This document shows positions 1-9,108 of a stretch of 43,815 nucleotides of DNA, piece after piece; the stretch's first letter is position 1; the number at the start of each line of letters is the position of its first letter. The position numbers were made by a program, and so were the translations under genes. A model generated the notes under the pieces. It had not been told where the DNA came from. It was given only the letters and a program-made list of their open reading frames with translations, and did not search any database. The DNA lies in the NCBI GenBank assembly GCA_037447655.1, contig JBBHKE010003213.1, positions 74,850-118,664 on the forward strand, written 5' to 3'. This DNA comes from Zygnema cylindricum. Taxonomy: Eukaryota; Streptophyta; Zygnematophyceae; Zygnematales; Zygnemataceae.

Positions 1-145
1 TCGACTAATAAAACAAAAGATGAAAGAGAGATTGTTTCGAATCAGATTACAGGTACACAAATCGAAATTTTACTACAAATCCTAACCGTCTTTATCGCTA
101 ACGACGGACTAATAGTGTTTTTTTTAATACGTGTGGTGAGAATTC
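1..145. other. Unrecognised left-edge sequence
   Basis: AT-rich DNA with no reading frame or repeat that I recognise. It abuts, at about position 146, sequence that matches the RNase H region of family-A copia elements. The matching A3 sequence continues upstream with different bases, so this is a truncation or rearrangement breakpoint and not the natural element interior. Confidence 0.4.
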
Positions 146-643
146 CACGCATTTGGGTGGGGAGAATACTGACATCACTACTTGGAGTGATGCCAGTTAT
201 GGTGATGCTCCGATGAGGAGATGCACATCTAGATATGTATTATATGTGGGTGATGGGGCTTGCTGTTGGAGTAGCAAACAGCAAAAGGTTATTGCTTAGT
301 CCACCATACAGGCTGAGTATATGGCCTCTTACTCTGTTGTAAAAGAATTGATGTGGGTCAAGTCTGGCTTGGTGAGCTTGGTCACCTTAAGAGTGGTGTG
401 CATAATTTTTTTTGTGATAATCAGGCAGCAATCGCTATTTCTGCCAATCCTAAACATCATTTTAAAGCTAAACACATGGACATTAGACTAAGCTTTGTTA
501 GAGAGAAAGTAGAAAACAAAATAATCAGTTTAGGGTACCGACCAGATAGTGAGATGGTAGCAGATATGATGACCAAACCTGCGCCTTCCCCTAAGCTAAT
601 TTTTGTCAGGGAAAAGTGTGGTCTGAAATTAAAGATTGACTAG
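146..643 (+). pseudogene. A1 copia RNase H, C-terminal fragment
   Basis: The translation carries the copia RNase H landmarks: a SDASYGDAPMRR segment near 190-220, CCWSSKQQKV near 260-290, a degraded AEYMAS segment, and CDNQAAIAISANPKHHFKAK near 413-475. The last ones are followed by the usual end ...VADMMTKPAPSPKL..KCGLKLKID and a TAG stop at 641-643. A premature TAG near 298 (a CAG in A3) and a small deletion near 361 break the frame, so only the last 96 codons are open. Nothing upstream of the RNase H is present. It is a dead fragment of a polyprotein that would cleave the RNA of the RNA:DNA hybrid during reverse transcription. Confidence 0.85.
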
Positions 644-656
644 AAAATAAGGGGAG
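643..656 (+). other. Polypurine tract of A1
   Basis: AAAATAAGGGGAG directly precedes the LTR's TGTAGAAA. Minus-strand copies A2 and A3 have the same sequence in reverse complement next to their 3' LTRs. This is the plus-strand primer site. Confidence 0.85.
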
Positions 657-1435
657 TGTAGAAATTAATGGTCTTTTAAAGTATTTTTTAGGTCTGGATA
701 GAAATAAGAAAGAAGCCGAGGCAGTCTACCTCTAACTTCTCTCTCCAACTCTCAAACTTGTCGCAGTACCTGATAAATTGGAGAGGGAGCTATAGCCATG
801 GCTACCTAGGCTATCCAGAGGTTTACGGGAAAATATATTTTAGTTAGGGGTTTTATTTACTAAAAGATATGTGTCGGCCACAGGATTTGATCTTGGTACC
901 TACCGGCCGGCAGACAACCGGTAGCCGTTAGCCTTAGCCGTTAAGTCTAGAAGTAGTGTTAAGTAGAATTGGGTTTGATAATTATTTAAACATTTAAACG
1001 TAGGATAGTTCATTTAACTGTAACTGTTTAATAGAGACATATATCTAGTAAATGTAAAAGTACGGATTCCGGTACGGATACGAAACCAATACCGCGCATT
1101 TATTTCTTTAGTGAAACAAATACCGCGCATGTATTTATTACGGCTACGATTAAATGTGAATTTAATCGGAGGGCCGGAATTAACGTCGAGATCGCAGAAG
1201 AGGATTTCAGCGGTTTGTGGTCATCGCCACATCGGATGACACGTGGCTTAATGACATTGGATCGCGGCATCTTCGAAGATTAAGGGAGCGAATTTGGACA
1301 TACCACGTGTCGACATTAAGGCCATGTCGTACAGTGTCCGTACAGAAAGTACACCGGCAGCTGTACTTTTGTGTAAGCAACTGAAATCTGATTGGCTTCG
1401 TACATCAGGAGATAAAGTCTGTGAGAGAGATAGGA

Positions 1436-1446
1436 CTTATAAAAAT
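1436..1446 (+). promoter_or_regulatory. TATA-like box in A1 LTR
   Basis: CTTATAAAAAT lies about 45 bases upstream of the W-box palindrome, at a spacing suited to an LTR promoter. The other family-A LTRs have TTAGAAAAAT here, so only A1 shows a good TATA match. Transcription was not observed; the role is inferred from position. Confidence 0.5.
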
Positions 1447-1488
1447 TAGGAGAGAGGACCCTCTCTCCCAGAGAGCTTATGTACAAAA

Positions 1489-1502
1489 GGTCAACTTTGA
1501 CC
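1489..1502 (+). promoter_or_regulatory. Inverted W-box pair, A1 LTR
   Basis: GGTCAACTTTGACC is two TTGACC motifs facing each other around two bases. TTGAC[C/T] is the core bound by plant WRKY factors. The same 14-mer or its complement recurs in A2's 5' LTR, both A3 LTRs and A4. Confidence 0.45.
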
Positions 1503-1712
1503 CTCCATAATTTACTGCTCAGGAGAGCAAATTCAGAGGTTCTTTTTGCCATCGACTCAGGGGAGTCTTGCATTCACAAGGGTGAAGTTGGTCAGAGTTA
1601 TTTTCTACCAGGGTGGCATTTATTTCTGCTGAAACACAAAGGGGTAAAGGTTATCCAACAGGCTACTTGGAAGCTGTCCACTCTGAGAACTTATAGAGGT
1701 CTCAGAGTTTCA

Positions 1713-1732
1713 CCAACTGCCTCAAATCCACA
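1713..1732 (+). repeat. Last 20 bp of D 5' LTR
   Basis: CCAACTGCCTCAAATCCACA matches the 3' LTR end CCAGCTGCCTCAAATCAACA (23424-23443) at 18 of 20 positions and is followed at once by the primer-binding site. It is what remains after A1 inserted in the LTR. Confidence 0.85.
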
Positions 1733-1747
1733 GGTTATGTGCCCACC
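1733..1747 (+). other. Primer-binding site of D (half-tRNA type)
   Basis: GGTTATGTGCCCACC differs by one base from the GGTTATGGGCCCACC seen in A2, A3, A4 and B. That 15-mer is complementary to the anticodon arm of initiator tRNA-Met. The ATG at 1737-1739 is in frame with gag. Confidence 0.75.
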
Positions 1748-1946
1748 CTCACAGATCCCGGTGTTTAATGGGGAAAAATATATGCATTGGGCTCATTTGA
1801 CTATATCTTACCTTAAGCAAATAAAGTTGTATGATGTGGTCTTTGGTGTTCTTTTGGATACGGAACCCTGATTTTGAAAAGAAAAATGAGGATGCTTTAC
1901 ATGTTTTCAAATTTATTTTGTAGGAAGACTTAAACATGACGTAAAT
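1737..1946 (+). pseudogene. D gag, N-terminal part
   Basis: The frame reads MCPPSQIPVFNGEKYMHW..., the start seen in many copia gag proteins (FxGxxYxxW), then LYDVVFGVLLDTEP and a stop at 1869-1871. Past that stop, in other frames, come recognisable FEKKNEDALHVFKFIL and more. The frame is cut by element E after 1946 and resumes at 5485. In the 3' LTR the equivalent frame starts earlier, at an ATG at 23379, with a run of Ala then Ser codons. An intact D would therefore probably have begun gag inside its LTR. Gag forms the particle in which reverse transcription occurs. Confidence 0.7.
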
Positions 1947-3239
1947 TGTTGTTTTTGAAGATTTAGTTTCGTGCGTACGCGACATTTCATGCGTACGTGA
2001 GGTTTCGTGCGTACGCGACATTTCATGCGTACGTGAGGTTTCGTGCGTACGCGACATTTCATGCGTACGTGAGGTTTCGTGCGTACTCGACGCGATTTGT
2101 AATGCGTGAGTACTAACTGAATTTAATGTGGAAGCTGGAATGGATTTGCGGATTGGGGGAGTAATGGTAGGAATTGTTTTTAAGCCTACGGAATCAAATT
2201 TGAGTGACGCGAATCAAATTATGGAGAGTACGATTTGCGTAATGTGAAATGGACGACGGATCGCGAAGCGATCCGATGTAATCGATTTTGAAATGTTTTT
2301 GTAAAAGTCTGTCGCCCGTACGAAACATAATGTGAGAGGCGCACTTATGAAAAAGACGCAGTTTCGGTACGGAAAAGATTTGGAAAGTACGATTTCATTT
2401 CGGCAAGTGGTTCGCGCTTTTTTTGGATGTACTATCAAGTGGGTCGTACGTATGTGATGACGGGTTACTACGTGGACTTATCGACAAGTGACTAAGCAAG
2501 TTGTCACTTATGACGCGGATTTGTGGATGCGTCGGTGTAAATATTTGGAGTAACATTGTTTTGTCTTTTACATCATTATAAATTAGTGTTGATTATGATG
2601 TTTATTTTTAAGTGATCAATTAGGGTTTTGATAGTGTAATTTGTGTGTGTACGATGTCGTATTTGCAGACAAGTGTACGCTTACAATTGCTTGACTTTCA
2701 GGTGTACGCTTACGATTAGTTTGATTTAATGACAGTTACGTAATTTACGTTGGTTATTTTGACACTTAGTGATTTGTTAACAGCTCACAAGTGTATATAT
2801 AGATTTGAGCTTCATTAGAATAATTAATCAATGCCGGTTAGTAAAGTGGGGACCGAAGATGTAAACTTTTAGGGTTGCCGATTAGGTCATGCATTTGAGT
2901 AATATGTTTATTGATATACTTTTGTTTATCTAATGTTTATGTGAGATTGCACTCTTTTTGTTATTATTTATTTATGTTATTTTATGTTTGTTTGATATGC
3001 GTTATTTATGCATTTGTCCTAGGGTTTGCTTATGTTGATTATTCCATCAAACCTTAGATGTTGTCATAGGGTTAATTTATGTTGATTATTCCATGAAACC
3101 CTAAATGTTGTTTGTTGCGTCTGTGTACGCATATGGAGGATGCATTTCATATGATTGTTCGTCGACCTATTTTTGCTTAGCTTCTTGCATGATAGTTTGG
3201 GTCGCTTCTGCGGTCTATTTTTTAGACCAAAGAACAACA
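1947..3239 (+). repeat. E 5' LTR
   Basis: 1293 bp, TGTTGTTTTTG...AAGAACAACA. It contains three copies of a 36-bp repeat (1971-2078), against two in the 3' LTR, which accounts for nearly all of the length difference. The rest is A/T- and GTACG-rich with no coding potential. Confidence 0.93.
1971..2078 (+). repeat. 36-bp tandem array in E 5' LTR (3 units)
   Basis: Units at 1971-2006, 2007-2042 and 2043-2078 are identical, and a partial unit follows. Each 36-mer is itself two related 18-mers, GTGCGTACGCGACATTTC and ATGCGTACGTGAGGTTTC. The CGTACG cores are palindromic and CpG-containing. Confidence 0.92.
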
Positions 3240-3252
3240 GGTTATGGGCCCA
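3240..3252 (+). other. Primer-binding site of E
   Basis: GGTTATGGGCCCA begins on the base after the LTR and is complementary to the anticodon loop and stem of initiator tRNA-Met. The ATG opens only a frame of about ten codons here, so unlike in A, B and D it is not a gag start. Confidence 0.8.
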
Positions 3253-4226
3253 CACCCCATCTATCATATGTTAGGTTAAGTCGAGATAGGCTTGTGTCAC
3301 ACGCATTGTAGCGGGTTAATTTTGTCCTTGCTGGTTGTATTGCAGTAATGGTGTCTGTGTACCCATGAGATCGGCCTTATCATAGTGTTGGTATGTGCCG
3401 AGTTTAATCTCGCATCGCCCCAAGGGTTAACTTAGTGACAGTGCCGAAATGTCTACCCTCAATGAAAATGATTTATTTTGAGAAATGATATTTTATTTTT
3501 GGAAAATACATGTTTATTTTTGATGAAGCATTTCGAAATGTGGAATACGAAGTTTTGACATTTGGTGGAGATTTGACATTTAGTGGAGAGATGTGGAAAG
3601 AGGAGTTTCGACGTTTGGGAGAGAGATCCGAAAGGTGGAGTTGTGGCATTTGGTGAAAGATCGGAATTTGTGTATCTATAATTATGGGATGTTATGAGAT
3701 TTTATTTTTTGGATTGTTGGTAGTTTTGGGAAATGTAACATTAATGGAGCTTAAAATTGGGATAGAGAATGTAGATTTTATTTACTTTTATTTTTAATGT
3801 TTTATTTTGTGGGATTAAGTACGCGGGTTGCGAAATTTAAAAAATTTGGAAAGTTTTATTTTTGGAAATTGTTATGGTAGTTAGAGGAAAATGTGGTAAT
3901 TTTTGTTGGAATTTTGTTTATTTTTTGGTAGAATTGATTTTCGGAAAATAGTTTATTATTTATGTATTTTTATGGGAAATTTTTGGATTTAGAAATTGTT
4001 GAGAAAAGAGAAAATTTGTTGTAATCGGAAAATGAAAATATATATTGTGTATTATGATATTTGGAAAGATTTATGGAGGCAGCGGAAGCAGTGGTGTAGC
4101 GAAGGCGGATTCAAATGGAGGAGGCAGCTGAAGGTGACATTGGTGACAGCTGATGACGTAGTCTCATGGAGTGTGACAGCTGATGACGTGGCATAATGGA
4201 TGCACGAAACTAAATTTTCGGGGGAG
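3253..4226 (+). other. E interior, non-coding
   Basis: T/G- and A-rich sequence without a supportable gene; the longest open frames are under 70 codons and resemble nothing. Near the right end GTGACAGCTGATGACGT is present twice (about 4144 and 4173), separated by some 14 bases. The G-rich run ending GGGGGAG at 4220-4226 is the polypurine tract that primes the second strand at the 3' LTR. Confidence 0.7.
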
Positions 4227-5484
4227 TGTTGTTTTTGAAGATTTAGTTTCGTGCGTACGCGACATTTCATGCGTACGTGAGGTTTCGTGCGTACGCGACA
4301 TTTCATGCGTACGTGAGGTTTCGTGCGTACTCGACGCGATTTGTAATGCGTGAGTACTAACTGAATTTAATGTGGAAGCTGGAATGGATTTGCGGATTGG
4401 GGGAGTAATGGTAGGAATTGTTTTTAAGCGTACGGAATCAAATTTGAGTGACGCGAATCAAATTATGGAGAGTACGATTTGCGTAATGTGAAATGGACGA
4501 CGGATCGCGAAGCGATCCGATGTAATCGATTTTGAAATGTTTTTGTAAAAGTCTGTCGCCCGTACGAAACATAATGTGAGAGGCGCACTTATGAAAAAGA
4601 CGCAGTTTCGGTACGGAAAAGATTTGGAAAGTACGATTTCATTTCGGCAAGTGGTTCGCGCTTTTTTTTGGATGTACTATCAAGTGGGTCGTACGTATGT
4701 GATGACGGGTTACTACGTGGACTTATCGACAAGTGACTAAGCAAGTTGTCACTTATGACGCGGATTTGTGGATGCGTCGGTGTAAATATTTGGAGTAACA
4801 TTGTTTTGTCTTTTACATCATTATAAATTAGTGTTGATTATGATGTTTATTTTTAAGTGATCAATTAGGGTTTTGATAGTGTAATTTGTGTGTGTACGAT
4901 GTCGTATTTGCAGACAAGTGTACGCTTACGATTGCTTGACTTTCAGGTGTACGCTTACGATTAGTTTGATTTAATGACAGTTACGTAATTTACGTTGGTT
5001 ATTTTGACACTTAGTGATTTGTTAACAGCTCACAAGTGTATATATAGATTTGAGCTTCATTAGAATAATTAATCAATGCTGGTTAGTAAAGTGGGGACCG
5101 AAGATGTAAACTTTTAGGGTTGCCGATTAGGTCATGCATTTGAGTAATATGTTTATTGATATACTTTTGTTTATCTAATGTTTATGTGAGATTGCACTCT
5201 TTTTGTTATTATTTATTTATGTTATTTTATGTTTGTTTGATATGCGTTATTTATGCATTTGTCCTAGGGTTTGCTTATGTTGATTATTCCATCAAACCTT
5301 AGATGTTGTCATAGGGTTAATTTATGTTGATTATTCCATGAAACCCTAAATGTTGTTTGTTGCGTCTGTGTACGCATATAGAGGATGCATTTCATATGAT
5401 TGTTCGTCGACCTATTTTTGCTTAGCTTCTTGCATGATAGTTTGGGTCGCTTCTGCGGTCTATTTTTTAGACCAAAGAACAACA
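4227..5484 (+). repeat. E 3' LTR
   Basis: 1258 bp, matching the 5' LTR almost base for base. Visible differences include AGCGTACGG against AGCCTACGG, TACGATTGC against TACAATTGC, ATGCTGG against ATGCCGG, CATATAGAGG against CATATGGAGG, one extra T in a T-run, and two rather than three 36-bp units (4251-4322). Confidence 0.93.
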
Positions 5485-6023
5485 TAAATCAGTATCACTA
5501 CGGCATCTGAATTATGGAAAAGTTTGAGAGAATCTCATGTCATAGCTACAGAGCAAAATTAGGTTATAACTGCTGGAAAAAATTGGGATTATAAATATAC
5601 CGGGGGTGATATGAAATCATACTGTAGTGGTTTCAAACTTTTGTTGTCGGAAAATGCTTGCTTCGGGGGGAATTTTCCTCCCTATCATCAAGCAATGATT
5701 TTAATGAGAGGGCTTCCTACTGAATATAAAGAAGCCTTGGAACAATTAAAGAGGTTAGAGAAGAGTAAATGGAATATAGTTGTAGGTGAAGCTTACAATC
5801 TAGAGGAAGAGGGAAATAACATAGCATTCAATGGAGGGCACTCAGCATTAGCTTACAATGCTCAAACATTTAGGCCGGCTGGATTTTCAAGAAATAGGAA
5901 TTTTTCTCTTAATCCGAATTATGAGCAATATGATATATGTGCCTATTGTTTTGGTCAAGGTCATGTTTTCCGGCTGCGTTCAGCATTTATAAAAGCATGT
6001 GAAACAGGAATTTATCGTTTAGG
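5485..6023 (+). pseudogene. D gag, C-terminal part
   Basis: After the TAAAT duplication the frame resumes with ISITTASELWKSLRESH, a stop near 5562, and an open stretch from 5611. That stretch has the copia gag core (LLSENACFGGNFPPYHQAMI, LMRGLPTEYKEALEQL) and then the first part of a zinc knuckle, CAYCFGQGHVF near 5938-5970. The fourth knuckle cysteine is only found after a frameshift at about 5972-6020. The protein would bind RNA and build the particle. The long open frame past 6020 in the first register (to 6369) is out of frame with protease and does not code. Confidence 0.75.
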
Positions 6024-6533
6024 ATGGAAGGTGCGATCGGAGACTTCATCACAAAATTTCCCGCATCAAAACTGCCGGTTAAAAATGCGGCTTTCTTTGC
6101 AATTGACGAGATGGAGCAAGATAATCCCGCGGAAGAAAAGAACGATGTGGTCAGATTTCCGCAATCGGATGACGATGAATTCTTTGCTCTTGCAAAAGAT
6201 CTCATGGAAATACCTTAAGAGAACGGGTGGATTATGGATTCCGGGTGCTCTTCCCACATGTGCGGCAACCGGGCATACTTCAAAACCCTCAATCCAATTC
6301 CCACTCGTCGGATTTATTATGCGGATGACAGCTGTGTGGAGGCTACGGCAAAAGGAAGCGTGGAGTTAGCATGTGACATCAATGGTCAGATTGTAAAGAG
6401 GACATTACATGATGTTCTCTATATTCCAAAATTTAAGAAAAATTTGTTTTCCACTTCGGTAGCTGAACTGAAAGGTTTTGAAATTTTGCAAAAGAATGGA
6501 AAAAAGGTAGTAAGCAAATATGGGAGAGTAGCC
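6024..6533 (+). pseudogene. D aspartic protease region
   Basis: A single frame with one internal TAA (6216-6218) contains a linker rich in Asp and Glu and then WIMDSGCSSHMCGN (about 6228-6269). This DSG/CSSHM motif is the copia protease active site. YADDSCVEATAKGSVEL, LHDVLYIPKFKKNLFSTSVAELKGF and the end of the domain follow. The protease cuts the gag-pol polyprotein. The frame closes at a TAG (6534-6536) before the integrase, so the polyprotein is broken here as well. Confidence 0.85.
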
Positions 6534-6569
6534 TAAGTAGGAACTAGAGGCCCAAACTTGTTGTACTAG

Positions 6570-7702
6570 ATGGACTTGGCTAATGAAGTTGAATTTGCAT
6601 ACTCCAGTGTCCTTTCGGAAAATGTTTTGTGGCATAAGAGGCTCGGTCATGTTCATTATGAAAGGCTTGATAAAATGGTAAAACTAAATATGATAGATGG
6701 TGTCAAATTAGGACAAAAAGAGTCTCATGTATGTGATGGCTGTGCTTTGGGAAAGCTTCACAAGCTGCCCCTACCTCAGACCGTAGATAACCGGGCCACA
6801 GATTTATTGCAAGTAATTCATTCGGATATGTGGGGACCGTCAAAAGTCCCTTCACTTAGTGGCAGCCGGTTTTTAGTCACTTTTACAAATGATTTCTCCC
6901 GATACAGCAAAGTTTACTTTATGAAGGAGAAAAGTGAAGTGTTTACTCACTTCAAGCACTTTCAGATTTGGGCGGAAAAACTTCACGGGAAGCCAATTCT
7001 CTCCCTTCGGTCCGACAACGGAGGAGAATATATTTCTAATGCAATTCAGATTATTTAAAAGAAAATGGCATTTCTCGTCAATTTACAGTTCCCTATACTC
7101 CGGAGCAAAACGGATTATCGGAAAGACTTAACCGAACCTTAACGGAGAGTGCAAAATCTATGATGTTCGATAAAGGGATAGATTTTAAATTTTGGGGTGA
7201 AGCTTTCTCCTGTGCATCTTATATTCGGAATAGAATAGAAACCAGAGCAGTAGAAGGTAAAACACCATATGAAGTATGGACCGGAAGGAAACCCAATGCG
7301 AGTCACTTCCGGGTTTTTGGTAGCAAATGTTTTATTTTAGATAATCTTCCTAATTCTAAGCTTCATCCCAAATCCGTTCCCAGAATTTTTATGGGATATG
7401 ATGATGATTGCGTAGGCTATAGAGTATACAATACGGATAGAAACACTCTTTAAGTTGCTAGGAATATTCAAGTTAAGGAAAAGAGTCACTCAGTTGATGT
7501 TTTTGGCATGACACATTTTGAGAAAAATGCCAAAATTAAAGAGTATGTAATTTTTGAAAATGTCCCTGTTCAATCTGTTACAAGCTCTTCCTCATCTCTC
7601 GGCGGAGGATCATCTCCTGAGATTTCGGTGATTCAGCCGGTAGGACCTTCTTTGTCACCTCCTCCTCCTCTCCTCCTCCTCGACGGACATGGTTGGCTTT
7701 AA
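6570..7702 (+). pseudogene. D integrase
   Basis: Contains the HHCC zinc finger (WHKRLGHVHYERL near 6630, then CDGCALGKLHKLP near 6730) and the first catalytic Asp in HSDMWGPSKVPS near 6820. The second Asp is in SLRSDNGGEY near 7005-7028. After a frameshift near 7045-7060 the Glu region PEQNG.SERLNRTL appears near 7103-7140. The C-terminal part (WTGRKPNASHFRVFGSKCF, PRIFMGYDDDCVGYRVYN) has another stop at 7451-7453. A Ser/Pro-rich linker follows (SSSSLGGGSSPE). The DNA-strand-transfer enzyme is recognisable at all three catalytic positions but is not translatable as one chain. Confidence 0.88.
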
Positions 7703-8059
7703 TAGTTCCAGCCTCATATTTTCCGGGGGGAAGAAGGCAAAGCAGCAGGCTGCAAAATTGCGCAGCTGCTCTACTTTCTGTCAGCACGTTGGATCCAGAT
7801 GAAAATTGTGAAACAACGAAGCTGCGAAGCTCCAATGTTGCTACGACGCTGCGAAGCTGCGATGTTGCTACGACGCTGCGAAGCTGCGATGCTGCAAAGC
7901 TGTGAAGCTGCGATGTTGCAACGACGATGTGAAGCTGCGATGTTGCGAAGCTGCGAAGTGAACAGGTGGGGCATGCTCTATATTCTGCCACTACGATGGA
8001 GCCGGTCACCATACAAGAAGCCTTTTCAGCCCCGGAAAAAGATCAATGGATTTCTGCGG
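7703..8059 (+). pseudogene. D integrase-RT linker, with repeat expansion
   Basis: Shows a copia linker (VPASYFPGGRRQSSRLQ near 7705-7755), then a run of GCTGCGAAG-type repeats, then EPVTIQEAFSAPEKDQWISAV at the A2 insertion point. The last segment continues after A2 at 14517 into the reverse transcriptase. A2's near-perfect duplication is TGCGG here and CGCGG on the other side. Confidence 0.7.
7815..7960 (+). repeat. GCTGCGAAG minisatellite inside D pol
   Basis: Imperfect tandem units related to a 27-mer, GCTGCGAAGCTGCGATGTTG + CTACGAC, with two good copies at about 7835-7888 and degenerate ones around them. It lies in the poorly conserved linker between integrase and reverse transcriptase. 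D's LTR also has GCTGCG-rich motifs (22560-22700). Confidence 0.75.
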
Positions 8060-9108
8060 TGAAACTCTGGGACCTCCATAAGTCCTCAAAATGGACAGCT
8101 TCTAAGAAGCCTCTAGGATAATCTTGACCCCTTTGTGTTTCAGCAAGAACAACTGCCACCCTAGGAAACAAAAACTTTGACCACCTGCACCCGTGTGAAG
8201 GGAAGAATCCCTTGAGTTGATAGCAAAAAGAATCTCTGAATTTGCTCCCCTGAGCAGTAAGTTATGAAGGTTCAAAGTTGACCTTTTGTACAGAAGCTCT
8301 CTGGGAGAGAGGATCCTATCTCCTAATTTTTCTAAGTCCTATCTCTCTCACATTCTCTATCTACTGATGTAAGGAACCAATCAGATTTCTCCTCCGTACA
8401 CAAAAGTACAGTCGCCGGTGTACTTTATGTACCGAAATTGTATAACATGTTCTTAATGTCGACACATGCTATATCCAGATTCGGTGCCGTAATCTCTGGA
8501 GATACCACGATCCAATGTAATTTCGCCACGAGTCATCCGATGTGGCGATGCCCACAAACCGCTGAATTTTTCTTCCGCGATCTCGGCGCTAATTTTGGTC
8601 GTCCGATTAAATTCACATTTGATTGTAGTGGAAAAATATACATGCGCGGTATTTGTTTCGCTTACGAAATCAATGCGCGGTATTGATTTCTTTTCCATAC
8701 CGCAATTCGTACTTTTACACTACCGGTTCTATGTATCATGTTAACAATTATAGTTAAATGATTTATCCTATGTATTAATGTTTAATTAATTATCAAACCA
8801 TATAGTACATAACACTACTTCAAGACTTAACGGCTAAGGTTACCGTCTACCGGCAGCTTGCCATCCGGCAAGTACTAGGTTCAAATCCTGTGGCCGCCAC
8901 ATATCATTTTACTTAATAAACCCCAAATATTTATTTCGCGTAAACCTCAGGATAGCCTAGGTAGCCATAGATCTAGCTTCCTCTCCAATTTCTCAGTGAC
9001 TACGACAAGTTTGAGAGTTGGAGAGAGAAGTTAGAGGTAGACTACCTTGGCTTCTTTCTTATTTCTATTCAGACCTAGAAAATACTTTAAAAACCATTAA
9101 TTTCTACA
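8060..9108 (-). repeat. A2 3' LTR
   Basis: 1049 bp; on the plus strand it begins TGAAACTCTGGG and ends TTTCTACA. The element polypurine tract (CTCCCCTTATTTTCTAG on this strand) follows at 9109. One arm of the W-box palindrome has changed (GGTTCAAAGTTGACC). It carries the tRNA-like module at 8821-8902. Confidence 0.93.
8821..8902 (+). repeat. tRNA-like module in A2 3' LTR
   Basis: Contains GGTTCAAATCC (8878-8888), a full match to the pol III B-box, and an A-box-like CGGCTAAGG about 50 bases before it. It then ends GGCCGCCACA like an acceptor 3' side. No matching 5' acceptor strand is visible, so it is not a functional tRNA. It is antisense to the element. Confidence 0.5.

Larger units (their letters stand above)
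146..1712 (+). mobile_element. Copia family A, copy A1: 3' part only
   Basis: The copy consists of the end of RNase H, a polypurine tract (643-656) and one complete LTR (657-1712). Everything upstream of about 146 that a full copy should have (gag, protease, integrase, reverse transcriptase and the 5' LTR) is missing or lies outside the window. On the right the LTR stops exactly where the last 20 bases of element D's 5' LTR resume, so A1 was inserted into that LTR. Its target duplication cannot be tested because the left end is not here. Sequence similarity to A2, A3 and A4 puts it in the same family. Confidence 0.85.
657..1712 (+). repeat. Family A LTR (3' LTR of A1)
   Basis: 1056 bp, starting TGTAGAAATT and ending AGAGTTTCA, which gives the TG...CA ends. 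It matches the LTRs of A2, A3 and A4 throughout. It holds a clear TATA-like box at about 1436-1446, a GA/CT hairpin at about 1449-1468, the inverted W-box pair at 1489-1502, and an antisense tRNA-like stretch at about 872-950. An ATG close to its end (ATGGAGGTCTC in A3) can run in frame through the primer-binding site into gag in full copies. Confidence 0.93.
1947..5484 (+). mobile_element. Small non-coding LTR element E
   Basis: Two long direct repeats (1947-3239 and 4227-5484) flank a 987-bp interior. The ends are TGTTGT...ACAACA, a 6-bp inverted repeat. A perfect 5-bp target duplication TAAAT lies at 1942-1946 and 5485-5489. A half-tRNA primer-binding site follows the left LTR and a G-rich polypurine tract precedes the right one. 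The interior codes for nothing recognisable, so it must borrow gag and pol from another element, in the manner of TRIM or LARD elements. The LTRs differ by about four substitutions, one T-run base and one 36-bp repeat unit. That makes it the youngest insertion in the window. It interrupts D's gag. Confidence 0.93.

Noticed and set aside
1971-2078. CRISPR-like array
   Set aside because: The 36-bp units are directly adjacent with no spacers, and they sit in an LTR of a eukaryotic element.
5987-6369. Overlapping frames in D's gag-protease region
   Set aside because: They are shadows of the broken gag and protease frames. Only the register with the DSG motif has homology.
8821-8902. Functional tRNA gene
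   Set aside because: It has B-box and A-box likenesses but no matching 5' acceptor strand or clear anticodon arm, and it is repeated in every LTR.
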